Positions 1-6,253 of a stretch of 8,223 nt of DNA are shown here, piece after piece. Position numbers and translations under genes: made by a program. The notes under the pieces were generated by a model. It searched no databases and was not told the DNA's origin. It worked only from the letters and a program-made list of their open reading frames with translations. The stretch is from positions 1 through 8,223 of the forward strand of contig JANOLJ010000103.1 in assembly GCA_031419715.1 (NCBI GenBank), read 5' to 3'. The stretch comes from JAEMQF01 sp031419715. Lineage in GTDB: Bacteria > Pseudomonadota > Gammaproteobacteria > Burkholderiales > Burkholderiaceae_C. Positions within the stretch are counted from its first letter, which is position 1. Each line of letters opens with the position of its first letter.

Positions 1-133
1 CGACCCAGATCCGGTCGTGGGTCAACACCGCGGCATCTTCTGGGTCGAAGTGGGTGTGGCGATCACGGTCGCGGGCGTGATGCTGAAGGTCTTCTACATG
101 TTCGCCGACCGCGGCAAGGTGGACGAGGAATGA
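1..133 (+). CDS. mnhB: Na+/H+ antiporter subunit B (MnhB/MrpB), C-terminal end only
   Basis: This is the last 43 codons of a gene entering from the left, read in the frame of positions 2-133 and ending in TGA at 131-133. The peptide contains GIFWVEVGVAITVAGVML, a hydrophobic membrane helix, followed by a charged tail ending KVDEE. This matches the C-terminal helix of the MnhB/MrpB family, a small integral membrane subunit of multisubunit cation/proton antiporters. The stop overlaps the start of the next gene (ATGA at 130-133), so the two are probably translationally coupled. The call rests on a short stretch plus the very strong context of mnhC immediately downstream. Confidence 0.85.
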   Translation, partial: DPDPVVGQHRGIFWVEVGVAITVAGVMLKVFYMFADRGKVDEE

Positions 134-534
134 GCGGCGGCGCGGCAACGTCGGGCCTGTTCAGCCACTTGAGCTACTTCGTCACCATCTTCCTGATGAT
201 CGCGGGGCTGTTCATCGTCATCGCGCGCGGCAACCTGATCAAGAAGCTGGTCGGCCTCTCCATCTTCCAAACCTCGGTGTACCTGCTCTACATCGCGCCC
301 GGCAAGCTGGTGGGCGGCACCGCGCCGATCCTCAGCGATGCGTTCACGGTCTACTCCAATCCCCTGCCCCATGTGCTGATCCTCACGGCCATCGTCGTGG
401 GTGTCGCGACGCTGGCGCTCGGCCTGGCGCTGGTGGTGCGCATCCGCGAGGCTTACGACTGCATCGAGGAAGATGAAATCCTGAGCCTGGATGCGCAGCC
501 CAGCCATCCGCATCAAGAACACCAACAACCATGA
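130..534 (+). CDS. mnhC: Na+/H+ antiporter subunit C (MnhC/MrpC, NuoK-like)
   Basis: The product is a 134-residue inner membrane protein homologous to complex I subunit NuoK and belongs to the hydrophobic core of Mrp-type cation/proton antiporters. Three membrane helices are visible at about residues 14-33, 38-57 and 80-104, the usual NuoK/MrpC topology. The conserved signature PLPHVLILTAIVVGVA opens the third helix, and GLSIFQTSVYLLYI marks the second. The length is slightly above the family's usual ~110-125 residues because of a polar, His/Gln-rich tail (ending HPHQEHQQP) that looks non-essential. The start overlaps the mnhB stop (ATGA), and its own stop overlaps the next start in the same way at 531-534. 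In the complex it is expected to sit between the MnhD-type channels and the small subunits. Confidence 0.93.
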   Translation: MSGGAATSGLFSHLSYFVTIFLMIAGLFIVIARGNLIKKLVGLSIFQTSVYLLYIAPGKLVGGTAPILSDAFTVYSNPLPHVLILTAIVVGVATLALGLALVVRIREAYDCIEEDEILSLDAQPSHPHQEHQQP

Positions 535-2015
535 GCCTGGCTGCGCATCTGCCTGCATTGCAGGTGGTGATTCCTTTGCTGGCCGCGCCGCTGACGGTGC
601 TGCTGCGTCGGCGCGCTCACGCGTTCGGCGTGGCGCTGGCGGCCAGCTGGGTCGCGCTCGCGGTCGCCGTCTGGCTGTGGCTGCGCGTGGCCGACAGCGG
701 CACGATCTCCTACGCCATCGGCAACTGGCCGCCGCCGTGGGGCATCGAGTACCGGGTCGACCGGCTCAGCGCCTTCGTGCTGGTGCTGGTCGCGGGCATC
801 GCGGCGGTGGTGCTGCCCTACAGCCGGGCCAGCATCGAGGCCGAAGTGTCGCCACAGCAGCACTACCTGTTCTACACGATGTTCCTGCTGTGCCTGGCCG
901 GCCTGCTGGGCATCACGATCACCGGCGACGCGTTCAACATCTTCGTGTTCCTGGAGGTCTCGTCGCTCTCGACCTATGTGCTGATCGCGCTCGGCCGCGA
1001 CCGCCGCGCGCTGATGGCGTCGTACCAGTACCTGATCATGGGCACGATCGGCGCCACCTTCATCGTCATCGGCATCGGCCTGCTGTACCTGATGACGGGC
1101 ACGCTGAACCTGGCCGACATGGGCCGTCGCATCGCCGCGGTGCAGGGCACGCGGCCCGTGCTCGCGGCGCTCGCATTCCTCACTGTGGGCATCTCGCTGA
1201 AGCTGGCGCTGTTCCCGCTGCACCAGTGGCTGCCCAATGCCTACGCCTTCGCTCCGTCGGCGGTGTCAGCCTTCCTGGCCGCGACGGCCACCAAGGTGGC
1301 GGTGTATGTGCTGCTGCGCTTCTATTTCTCGGTGTTCGGTGAATCGGCCGTATTCGCACGATTGCCGATGCAGGAGGCGATGTTGCTGCTCGCGTTGGCG
1401 GGCATGTTCGTGGCCTCGACCATCGCGATATTCCAGACCGACTTGAAGCGCCTGTTCGCGTACTCAAGCGTCGGCCAGATCGGCTACATCATCCTGGGCC
1501 TGTCGTTCAACTCGGCCTCAGGCCTGACCGCGACCATCGTCCACCTGTTCAACCACGGCGTGACCAAGGGGGCCATCTTCCTGCTGCTCGGTGGCGTGGC
1601 AATGGTGATGGGCGGTACCAGCCTGGCGCGCATCCAGGGCCTGGGCCGGCGCATGCCATTGACGAGCTTCGGCATCGTGCTGTGCGGGCTGTCGTTGATC
1701 GGTGTGCCGGGCACGGCCGGCTTCGTCAGCAAGTGGTACCTCATCCTGGCCGCGCTTGAGAAGGGCCAGTGGTGGCTGGTGTTCCTGATCGTGGCGTCGT
1801 CGCTGCTGGCCGCAGCGTACGTGTGGCGCTTCGTCGAGGCGGCCTACTTCCGTGACCCGAGGCAGGACACGGCGGGCGGCGGCGCGTTGCCCCGGAGCAT
1901 GGCCCTGCCCGCGGGACTGCTGGTCGCCGCGACCGTGTACTTCGGGCTCGATACCTCGTTCACCGTGGGCTCCGCGGCGCAGGCCGCTGCCGGGTTGCTG
2001 GGAGGGCCGCGCTGA
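531..2015 (+). CDS. mnhD: Na+/H+ antiporter subunit D (first MnhD/MrpD-type proton channel, D1)
   Basis: The product is a 494-residue polytopic membrane protein of the NuoL/M/N-MrpA/D family (Proton_antipo_M domain, about residues 125-420), probably with ~14 helices. All hallmark ion-pathway residues are present: the TM5 glutamate E142 (VFLEVSSLSTY), the TM7 lysine K224 (SLKLALFPLHQWLP), the TM8 lysine K255 (TATKVAVYV), and the TM12-type lysine K401 (GFVSKWYLI). DLKRLFAYSSVGQIGY (304-319) is the conserved broken-helix loop region. The start codon overlaps the mnhC stop (ATGA) and has no strong ribosome binding site, so translation probably depends on coupling. The stop TGA (2013-2015) overlaps the next ATG. 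The gene appears intact and should carry the main proton translocation step of the complex. Confidence 0.95.
   Translation: MSLAAHLPALQVVIPLLAAPLTVLLRRRAHAFGVALAASWVALAVAVWLWLRVADSGTISYAIGNWPPPWGIEYRVDRLSAFVLVLVAGIAAVVLPYSRASIEAEVSPQQHYLFYTMFLLCLAGLLGITITGDAFNIFVFLEVSSLSTYVLIALGRDRRALMASYQYLIMGTIGATFIVIGIGLLYLMTGTLNLADMGRRIAAVQGTRPVLAALAFLTVGISLKLALFPLHQWLPNAYAFAPSAVSAFLAATATKVAVYVLLRFYFSVFGESAVFARLPMQEAMLLLALAGMFVASTIAIFQTDLKRLFAYSSVGQIGYIILGLSFNSASGLTATIVHLFNHGVTKGAIFLLLGGVAMVMGGTSLARIQGLGRRMPLTSFGIVLCGLSLIGVPGTAGFVSKWYLILAALEKGQWWLVFLIVASSLLAAAYVWRFVEAAYFRDPRQDTAGGGALPRSMALPAGLLVAATVYFGLDTSFTVGSAAQAAAGLLGGPR
2001..2005 (+). promoter_or_regulatory. Ribosome binding site for the second mnhD-type gene
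   Basis: GGAGG lies 9 bases before the ATG at 2015, inside the end of D1. It supports that ATG, in a TGATG overlap with the D1 stop, as the true start of the second channel gene. Confidence 0.6.
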
Positions 2016-3505
2016 TGGTCGCGCCCGAACAGGCCATCGCGCTGGCCCTGGCGGTGCCGGCCGGCGGCGCCGCACTGATCGCACTGGCCGGGCGGGCGCC
2101 GAACCTGCGCGAGACCATCACGCTGGTCACCGCGGTCGCGCTGCTGGGCTGCGTGCTGACGCTGCTGCCGGTGGTGAGCGGTGGCGCACGACCGGCCCTC
2201 ATGCTGCTCACTGTGCTGCCCGGGCTGCAGATCGCCTTCAAGGTCGAGCCGCTGGGCATGCTGTTCGCACTCATCGCCTCCGGGCTGTGGATCGTCAACT
2301 CGCTGTACTCGATCGGCTACATGCGCGGCAACAACGAGGCGAATCAGACCCGCTTCTACGTCTGCTTCGCGCTGGCGCTGGCCGCCACGATGGGCATCGC
2401 CTTCGCGGGCAACCTCTTCACGCTGTTCGTCTTCTACGAACTGCTGACGCTGATCACCTACCCGCTCGTCACCCACCATGGCACCGACACGGCCCGCAGC
2501 GGCGGGCGCGTGTACCTCGGTATCCTGATGGGCACGTCCATCGTCTTCCTGCTGCCGGCGCTGGTGTTCGTCTGGCACGTCGCCGGGACGACCGATTTCG
2601 CCGCCGGGGGCATCCTGGCCGGCAAGATCGGCCCGGCGGCGCTGGCCGGCCTGCTCGCGCTGTGCATGTTCGGCATCGGCAAGGCGGCATTGATGCCCTT
2701 TCACCGCTGGCTACCGGCGGCCATGGTGGCGCCCACGCCGGTGTCGGCGCTGCTGCACGCCGTGGCTGTGGTCAAGGCCGGTGTGTTCAGCGTCGTGAAG
2801 GTCATCGTCTACGTGTTCGGTGTCGACACCCTGGCCCAGGCCGGGACCGACGGCATCGGCGCTGGCGCCGGCTGGCTCGTCTGGGTGGCCGGCTTCACGA
2901 TCGTGGCCGCATCGGTGGTCGCGCTCAGCGCCGACAACCTCAAGCGCCGGCTGGCCTAATCCACCGTCAGCCAGCTCTCCTACGTGGTGATGGCCGCGGC
3001 CGTGCTGGCGCCGCTGTCGCTGGTCGGCGCGGTGCTGCACATCGCCGCGCACGCGGTGGGCAAGATCACGCTGTTCTTCGCGGCCGGCGCCATCTACACC
3101 GCCGCGCACAAGACCGAGGTCAGCCAGCTCGACGGCATCGGCCGGCGCATGCCGTGGACGATGGGCGCCTTCGCGATTGCCGCGCTGTCGATGATCGGCC
3201 TGCCGCCCGCGGTGGGCTTCGTCTCCAAGTGGTACATGCTGTCCGGGGCCATGGCGGCGCAGCACTGGCCGGCGGTGGCCGTGATCGTCGCCAGCACGCT
3301 GCTGAACGCCGGCTACTTCCTGCCCATCGTGTACCGCGCCTTCTTCGTCGCGCCGCCCGAGGACGGCATTGGACACGACCACCCGCACGGCGAGGCGCCG
3401 CTGCCGATGGTGCTGGCGCTGTGCGCCACGGCCGCGGCCACGGTGCTGCTGTTCTTCCTGCCTGACGTGCCGCTCGCGCTGGCCCGCCAGACGATAGTGT
3501 CCTGA
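2015..3505 (+). pseudogene. Second MnhD-type antiporter subunit (D2), interrupted by in-frame TAA
   Basis: This is a NuoL/M/N-MrpD family proton channel that would be 496 residues long, split by a single TAA at 2957-2959 (codon 315). Before the stop it carries the TM5 glutamate E142 (FYELLTLITYP), TM7 lysine K223 (IGKAALMPFHRWLP) and TM8 lysine K254. The frame after the stop is fully open and conserved to TGA at 3503-3505, including the TM12-type lysine (GFVSKWYML, codon 405). The stop falls in KRRLA*STVSQLSY, where the sister subunits have LAYS, so a tyrosine codon (TAC or TAT) changed to TAA by one base. The truncated 314-residue product would lack roughly the last third, including the TM12 pathway residue. 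An internal GTG (2984) or ATG (2990) exists but has no ribosome binding site. No other lesion is visible, so the mutation is recent or is a sequencing error. Confidence 0.88.
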
Positions 3506-3515
3506 TGGAAGGGAC

Positions 3516-3520
3516 AAGGA
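3516..3520 (+). promoter_or_regulatory. Ribosome binding site deciding the start of the small membrane protein
   Basis: AAGGA lies 8 bases before the ATG at 3529. The alternative in-frame ATG at 3505, which overlaps the D2 stop as TGATG, has no comparable site. This favours the shorter 84-residue product. Confidence 0.5.
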
Positions 3521-3528
3521 CGACAACC

Positions 3529-3783
3529 ATGGACGACAAACCCCACTGGCTCGACGAGCCGCGCAACGTCAAGCGCCTGTGGCGCGGCTTCCTCGTCGTG
3601 CTGGCGCTGACCGTGCTGGCCGAACTGCTGGTGCACCTGCACCCGCAGTTCGCGATCGAGTCGGTGTTCGGCTTCAGCGCCTGGTTCGGCTTCATGGCCT
3701 GCGCCGCGATGATCGTCGTCGCCAAGGCCCTGGCCCTGGTGCTCAAGCGCCCCGACACCTACTACGGCAAGCGCGATGACTGA
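3529..3783 (+). CDS. Small two-helix membrane protein of the antiporter operon
   Basis: The product is 84 residues from the preferred ATG at 3529 (92 if the ATG at 3505 is used, which would add MEGTRTTT). It has a charged N-terminal stretch (about residues 1-20, Trp, Arg and Lys rich), a first hydrophobic helix around 21-36 (FLVVLALTVLAELLV), a short loop with HLHPQFAIES, a second helix around 52-73 and a basic tail ending YYGKRDD. I recognise no named domain. Its position between two channel subunits suggests an accessory or assembly subunit of the antiporter, but this is inference from context. The gene overlaps the next start by 8 bases (3776-3783), so its translation is probably coupled to that of the downstream channel. 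Confidence 0.8.
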   Translation: MDDKPHWLDEPRNVKRLWRGFLVVLALTVLAELLVHLHPQFAIESVFGFSAWFGFMACAAMIVVAKALALVLKRPDTYYGKRDD

Positions 3784-5473
3784 GCCGACGATTCAGGCCG
3801 TGATCCACCCCGCGCTGGTGCTGATCGTCGGTGCCCTGCTGCTGCCGTTCCTGCGCGGCAGCCTGAGGTCTATTGCGATCGTGGGGCTGCCGCTCGTCGC
3901 ACTGGCGCTGGTCTGGCAGGTGCCGGACGGGCCGGCGTGGCAAGCTAGGTTCCTCGACTACACGATCACGCCGCTGCAGGGCGACAAGCTCTCGCGCCTG
4001 TTCGCGACGATCTTCGCGCTCATGGCCGCGGGCGGTGGCCTGTTCGCGCTCGGCCAGAAGAGCCGCGTCGAGATGCCGGCGGCCTTCGTCTACGCGGGCT
4101 CGGCCATCGGCGTGGCGCTGGCCGGCGACCTGATCACCGTGTTCGCGTTCTGGGAGCTGATGGCGGTGGGCTCGACGCTGGTGCTGTGGAGCCATGGCAA
4201 GGACACGTCCTACCGCGCGGCGCGCCGCTACCTGATGATCCACCTGCTGGGCGGCGTGGTGCTCTTTGCCGGCGTCACCGGCCACATCGTGCAGACCGGC
4301 AGCGTCGCGTTCACGCGCATGGCGCCCGATTCGATCGCGCACTGGCTCATCCTCATCGGCTTCCTGGTCAACGCCGGCGCACCGCCGCTGTCGGCCTGGC
4401 TGCCCGATGCCTACCCCGAGGCATCGTGGAGCGGCACGGTGTTTCTCTCCGCCTTCACCACCAAGACCGCGGTGTACGTGTTGATCCGCGGTTTTCCGGG
4501 TACCGAGCTGCTGATCTGGGTGGGCTTGTTCATGGTGTTCTACGGCATCGTCTACGCGCTGTTGGAAAACGACATGAGGCGCATCCTGGCGTACTCGATC
4601 GTCAACCAGGTCGGCTTCATGGTCGCCGGCATCGGCATCGGCACCGAGATGGCGCTCAACGGCGCCGCGGCGCATGCCTTCACCCACATCATCTACAAGG
4701 CGCTGCTGCTGATGTCGGCCGGCTCGGTACTGCTGATGACCGACCGGCGCAAGTGCTCGGAACTCGGCGGGCTGTTCCATACGATGCCGCTGACCACCGT
4801 GTGCGGCACGATCGGCGCGCTGGCGATCTCGTCGTTCCCGCTCACCTCGGGATTCGTCTCGAAGTCGATGGTGTCGCAGGCCGCGAGCGACGGTCATCTG
4901 CTGACGGTGTGGCTGCTGCTCACAGCGGCATCCGCGGGCGTGTTCCTGCACGCCGGCATCAAGTTCCCCTGGTTCGTGTTCTTCCAGAAGGACTCGGGAC
5001 TGCGCCCGCCCGAACCGCCGGCGAGCATGCGCTGGGCGATGGTCGCGTTTGCGTTCCTGTGCATTGCGCTCGGCGTCTGGACCGAGCCGTTGTATGCGCT
5101 GCTGCCCTACGCGGTGACGTACGAGCCGTACACCTGGGCCCATGTGCTGACTCAGGTGCAGTTGCTGCTGTTCTCCGGCCTGGCGTTCTTCGTGATGCTG
5201 CCCTACCTCAAGCGCACGCTGACGATCACACTGGACACGGACTGGGTGTGGCGCAGGCTGCTGCCGGCAGCCTGGCACCATATGGCCACCGGGTTCGATT
5301 TCGCGAAGCGTCGTCTCCGCAACCAAGGTGCCAGGGCCGGTACTGGCCTGTTGGCCACTGTAGACCGCTACGCGGGCGCTGACGCTCGCCTTGCGCGCAC
5401 ATGGTCGACTCGCGCAATGGCGCTGGCGGTGCTGGTCTTGCTGCTCGGATACCTGGCGCTCTACTACGCCTGA
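3776..5473 (+). CDS. Third MnhD-type antiporter subunit (D3, long form)
   Basis: The product is a 565-residue polytopic membrane protein of the NuoL/M/N-MrpD family (Proton_antipo_M domain, about residues 115-390). It is longer than D1 because of a C-terminal extension with helices near 420-435, 460-475 and 547-563. It keeps the TM5 glutamate E127 (FAFWELMAVGS), a TM8 lysine K230 (FTTKTAVYVL), H300/H304/K308 in the following helices, and the TM12-type lysine K363 (GFVSKSMVS). The usual TM7 lysine is replaced by asparagine N199 (LVNAGAPPLSAWLP), and the following histidine by serine S206. An arginine (R268, DMRRILAYS) stands where D1 has lysine. It begins inside the previous gene (8-base overlap) and is the last intact gene of the operon. 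It probably acts as an Na+/H+ antiporter D-type channel with an altered proton path. Confidence 0.92.
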   Translation: MTEPTIQAVIHPALVLIVGALLLPFLRGSLRSIAIVGLPLVALALVWQVPDGPAWQARFLDYTITPLQGDKLSRLFATIFALMAAGGGLFALGQKSRVEMPAAFVYAGSAIGVALAGDLITVFAFWELMAVGSTLVLWSHGKDTSYRAARRYLMIHLLGGVVLFAGVTGHIVQTGSVAFTRMAPDSIAHWLILIGFLVNAGAPPLSAWLPDAYPEASWSGTVFLSAFTTKTAVYVLIRGFPGTELLIWVGLFMVFYGIVYALLENDMRRILAYSIVNQVGFMVAGIGIGTEMALNGAAAHAFTHIIYKALLLMSAGSVLLMTDRRKCSELGGLFHTMPLTTVCGTIGALAISSFPLTSGFVSKSMVSQAASDGHLLTVWLLLTAASAGVFLHAGIKFPWFVFFQKDSGLRPPEPPASMRWAMVAFAFLCIALGVWTEPLYALLPYAVTYEPYTWAHVLTQVQLLLFSGLAFFVMLPYLKRTLTITLDTDWVWRRLLPAAWHHMATGFDFAKRRLRNQGARAGTGLLATVDRYAGADARLARTWSTRAMALAVLVLLLGYLALYYA

Positions 5474-5484
5474 AGCGCCGTGGG

Positions 5485-5498
5485 ACTGGCGCGCCAGT
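5485..5498. repeat. Perfect 14-bp palindrome after the antiporter operon
   Basis: ACTGGCGCGCCAGT is its own reverse complement and starts 12 bases after the D3 stop. As RNA, the surrounding 5483-5500 could form a 7-pair stem (one G-U pair) with a CGCG loop. No T-run follows, so it is not a standard intrinsic terminator. It may slow transcription, be a protein site, or be chance in GC-rich DNA. Confidence 0.4.
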
Positions 5499-5511
5499 TC
5501 TGCCGGCGCGC

Positions 5512-5732
5512 GACCGGCCATCGCCAGCTCAAGTGCTCGGAACTCGGCGGGCTGTTCCACACGATGCCGCTGACGACGGTGTGCGGCACGATCGGCGCGC
5601 TGGCGATCTCGGCGTTCCCGCTCACCTCGGGCTTCGTCTCGAAGTCGATGGTGTCGCAGGCCGCGTCCGACGGTCATCTGCCGACGGTGTGGCTGCTGCT
5701 GACGGTGGCGCAAGCTGCTGCCGGCGGCATGG
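5512..5732 (+). pseudogene. Truncated, rearranged fragment of an MnhD-type (D3-like) antiporter gene
   Basis: Positions 5531-5700 match D3 positions 4751-4920 with 8 differences in 170 bases (about 95%), at an offset of exactly 780. The translated match starts KCSELGGLFHTMPLTTVC and covers D3 residues 326-383, including the GFVSKSM segment with the TM12-type lysine. After about 5710 the sequence jumps: 5705-5732 matches D3 5248-5275 (the WRRLLPAAW region, here WRKLLPAAW in a shifted frame), so about 323 bases are missing. Nearly all differences are at third codon positions or conserve the amino acid; the clear changes are Ser to Ala, Leu to Pro, Ala to Val and Arg to Lys. It has neither the N-terminal two thirds nor a proper end, so it cannot make a working channel. 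The left edge near 5512 is approximate. Confidence 0.85.
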
Positions 5733-5908
5733 CGGCGCTCTGCGCGACGTTGCAGCAGCGCCTGGGCGTGACGGTGATCGACGGCGTGTCGGCCGCCGTC
5801 AAATTCGCCGAGGCGCTGGTTTCACTCGGCCTGAAAACGGAGAAGCGCGGCGACTATGCGCCGCCTTTGCCGAAGCGCTGGGTGGGGTGGGCGGCGCAGC
5901 TGGCTTGA
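5720..5908 (+). pseudogene. C-terminal remnant of an Asp/Glu/hydantoin racemase family gene
   Basis: The last ~62 codons of the open frame at 5480-5908 read GGMAALCATLQQRLGVTVID, then GVSAAVKFAEALVSLGL and KRGDYAPPLPKRW, ending in TGA at 5906-5908. This pattern (GMA, a predicted helix, LGV-VIDGV-AAVK-AE-LV-LGL, KRGDYA-PLPK) is what I recognise as the C-terminal end of aspartate/glutamate/hydantoin racemases, which invert the configuration of amino acids or hydantoins through a cysteine pair. Family members are ~220-250 residues, so roughly three quarters is missing, including the first catalytic cysteine. The usual GCAGM second-cysteine motif is destroyed at the junction with the antiporter fragment. 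The two pieces share one open frame by chance. The family call is from memory of the motif and could not be searched. Confidence 0.68.
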
Positions 5909-5910
5909 TG

Positions 5911-6253
5911 CCGGCCTGCGTGCGGGCAAATCGGGGCGGTAGTCCCGCCAGCGGCCCGTTGCGGCGAGTCGTTGTAGGGTTGGCCTGCCAACGTCGTGGC
6001 GGCAGGGCGACGGCGGAGGCACCATTCGCGGTGTCCTCGACGTGCGCATGAGAACACGGTGTTGATGGCGCTACGCCTGTCGGCGCAATCCGGTGCCCCG
6101 CGAGCGTGGGCCGGAGAACGTACCCCAGGCCGACTGCCACGCTGCTCGACGCCTGCACGCAGCTCGCGCCGAAGGTCAGCAACCGGCAAAAAGCGCGCCC
6201 CCGGCCCTGAACCGCGGAACGCCAATACGAAGGAGGCCAGTTCCAATCGGCCG
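5911..6253. other. Intergenic stretch without a supportable gene
   Basis: No open frame here, on either strand, has the composition of a real protein; the frames present are Arg/Pro/Ala-rich extensions of neighbours. What can be seen are small inverted repeats: GTTGGC-CT-GCCAAC at 5979-5992, a bulged stem at 6016-6038 (GAGGCACC pairing with GGTG-t-CCTC), and a REP-like string TTGATGGCGCTACGCC near 6062. The converging antiporter scar and dienelactone hydrolase gene both end here, so terminators would be expected, but no stem followed by a T-run is visible. Confidence 0.5.

Noticed and set aside
1852..3465. A 537-codon plus-strand frame overlapping both D1 and D2
   Set aside because: Arg/Gly/Ala-rich shadow frame with no membrane or domain pattern; the overlapping frame carries clear antiporter motifs and its TAA is better explained by one point mutation.
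2984..3505. Separate gene starting at GTG 2984 after the TAA
   Set aside because: No ribosome binding site precedes GTG 2984 or ATG 2990, and the sequence is the direct in-frame continuation of the D2 domain in mid-protein, so it is treated as the second half of a broken gene.
3743..5713. A 656-codon open frame on the minus strand with two near-identical internal blocks
   Set aside because: It is antisense to D3 and very rich in Arg, Gln, His and Asp, as expected of a shadow frame in GC-rich DNA. Its internal repeat is simply the duplicated D3 segment read backwards.
6184..6208. Possible terminator for the minus-strand operon (CCGG arms around an A-run)
   Set aside because: The arms are too short and the T-run lies inside rather than after the stem, so it does not fit an intrinsic terminator.
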